DNA from: Bacteroidales bacterium
GTDB lineage: Bacteria > Bacteroidota > Bacteroidia > Bacteroidales > NBLH01
Reading direction: 5' to 3'
Assembly: GCA_021647685.1 (NCBI GenBank)
Contig: JAKIUH010000251.1
Coordinates: forward strand, 1-6,784
DNA: 6,784 bases
Part shown: in pieces, positions 6,455 through 6,784 of the stretch
Position numbering within the stretch: position 1 is the first letter of the stretch
Layout: each line of letters starts with the position of its first letter
Notes under the pieces: model-generated
Database searches by the model: none
What the model saw: only the letters and a program-made list of their open reading frames with translations
Told to the model about the DNA's origin: nothing
Made by a program: the position numbers and the translations under genes

Positions 6455-6475
6455 CAAAATTACAATTTAATTTTG
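6455..6475. promoter_or_regulatory. Palindrome with back-to-back TAnnTTTG -7 elements
   Basis: CAAAATTA (6455-6462), a 5-bp spacer CAATT, then TAATTTTG (6468-6475) form a perfect 8-5-8 inverted repeat. TAATTTTG fits the Bacteroidetes -7 consensus TAnnTTTG. It reads rightward towards kdsB and, on the other strand, leftward towards the activator gene. Starts would fall near 6481 (plus) and 6449 (minus), with leaders of about 100 and 70 nt. Clear TTTG-type -33 elements are missing: only TTTA is found 18 bp upstream on the plus strand. It could instead be an operator. Confidence 0.45.
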
Positions 6476-6481
6476 GAATAA

Positions 6482-6504
6482 TGTGTAAAAAACAGGATTA
6501 CACA
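6482..6504. repeat. TGTGTAA / TTACACA inverted repeat
   Basis: A perfect 7-bp inverted repeat with a 9-bp spacer (7-9-7, 23 bp in total) lies just downstream of the kdsB-directed -7 element. The half-sites are 16 bp centre to centre. The size and position suit a dimeric regulator binding site that overlaps the predicted kdsB start and lies upstream of the activator promoter. The regulator is not identifiable. Confidence 0.35.
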
Positions 6505-6581
6505 GATAAAATATTAAGCAAAGTAAATAATTATTTTAATAATGTCAAAATAAATAGAATTTATTTTTAAAATATTTAAGA

Positions 6582-6784
6582 ATGAAAATATTGGGAATAA
6601 TACCGGCAAGGTGGGCATCTTCAAGGTTTCCGGGCAAGCCTTTGGTTAAAATAGGAAGCAAAACAATGATTGAACGTGTTTGTTTACAAGCATTAAAATC
6701 GCTTGATTATGTTGTAGTTGCAACGGATGACAAGCGTATTTTTAATGAAGTTAAACGTTTTGGTGGACAAGTTGTCATGACTTC
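6582..6784 (+). CDS. kdsB: 3-deoxy-manno-octulosonate cytidylyltransferase (CMP-Kdo synthetase), 3' end cut by window edge
   Basis: KdsB transfers CMP from CTP to Kdo, giving CMP-Kdo for addition of the inner-core sugar to lipid A in LPS synthesis; it acts in the cytoplasm. The frame is open from the ATG at 6582 to the window edge, giving 67 of about 250 expected residues. The N-terminus MKILGIIPARWASSRFPGKPL carries the nucleotide-binding signature IPAR(W/Y)AS(S/T)R(F/L)PGKPL. It is followed by MIERV, the strand VVVATDD, and GGQVVMT, which matches the CMT segment before the family's conserved SGTER region, itself outside the window. The start is preceded by an A-rich leader (TTTAAGA) with no Shine-Dalgarno. 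It is transcribed away from the sigma-54 activator gene. Other CMP-sugar or nucleotidyltransferases share the fold, but this exact N-terminal motif favours KdsB. Confidence 0.95.
   Translation, partial: MKILGIIPARWASSRFPGKPLVKIGSKTMIERVCLQALKSLDYVVVATDDKRIFNEVKRFGGQVVMT

Larger units (their letters stand above)
6381..6581. promoter_or_regulatory. Divergent promoter region between activator gene and kdsB
   Basis: This 201-bp A/T-rich spacer must hold the promoters of both divergent units. It contains a perfect palindrome (6455-6475) that presents the Bacteroidetes -7 motif on both strands, and a TGTGTAA inverted repeat (6482-6504) beside it. No Shine-Dalgarno-like sequence precedes either ATG, and no further gene is visible. 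Confidence 0.65.

Noticed and set aside
6507..6580. Near-direct repeat TAAAATATT(T)AAG (6507-6518 and 6568-6580)
   Set aside because: It is pure A/T-rich sequence with one indel, expected by chance in this spacer.
1..6784. CRISPR array, insertion sequence, tRNA/rRNA, or defence system
   Set aside because: I saw no regularly spaced repeats, transposase motifs, terminal inverted repeats around a gene, cloverleaf or rRNA signatures. All long genes have housekeeping assignments.

Overview
The window looks like a chromosomal segment from a low-GC member of the Bacteroidetes (Bacteroidota). Four things point there: strongly A/T-rich DNA; starts preceded by A/T-rich leaders with no clear Shine-Dalgarno; divergent TAnnTTTG-type -7 elements; and a gene order (sigma-54 activator, LptE-like lipoprotein, Lys/Glu-rich TPR protein, SecG, GroES, GroEL) that I remember as recurrent in that phylum. 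No mobile element, phage gene, CRISPR array, tRNA or rRNA was seen. This is essentially a conserved housekeeping locus.

Layout, right to left on the minus strand. At 6380-5160 lies an NtrC-type AAA+ sigma-54 activator without an N-terminal sensor domain. It is followed after 59 bp by an LptE-like LPS-assembly lipoprotein (5100-4582). After only 10 bp comes a 678-residue protein (4571-2535) with small folded ends joined by a very long Lys/Glu-rich linker. After 16 bp comes SecG (2518-2186). A rho-independent terminator (2134-2162) closes this four-gene unit. A 321-bp gene-free interval follows, holding the terminator and then candidate control elements for groES (1864-1586) and groEL (1544 to the left edge, cut at its 3' end). 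On the plus strand, diverging from the activator gene, the window ends inside kdsB (from 6582).

Functional reading. KdsB activates Kdo for LPS, LptE helps insert LPS into the outer membrane, SecG supports secretion across the inner membrane, and GroES/GroEL fold proteins in the cytoplasm. The locus is thus an envelope-biogenesis and proteostasis cluster headed by a sigma-54 activator. Its targets cannot be read from sequence, but a TGGCAC box and an 11-bp-spaced TGTCA repeat upstream of groES make groESL a candidate. The most notable points are that groES control region, the palindromic divergent promoter region next to kdsB, and the unusual architecture of the 678-residue protein. I found no convincing new defence or mobile system.
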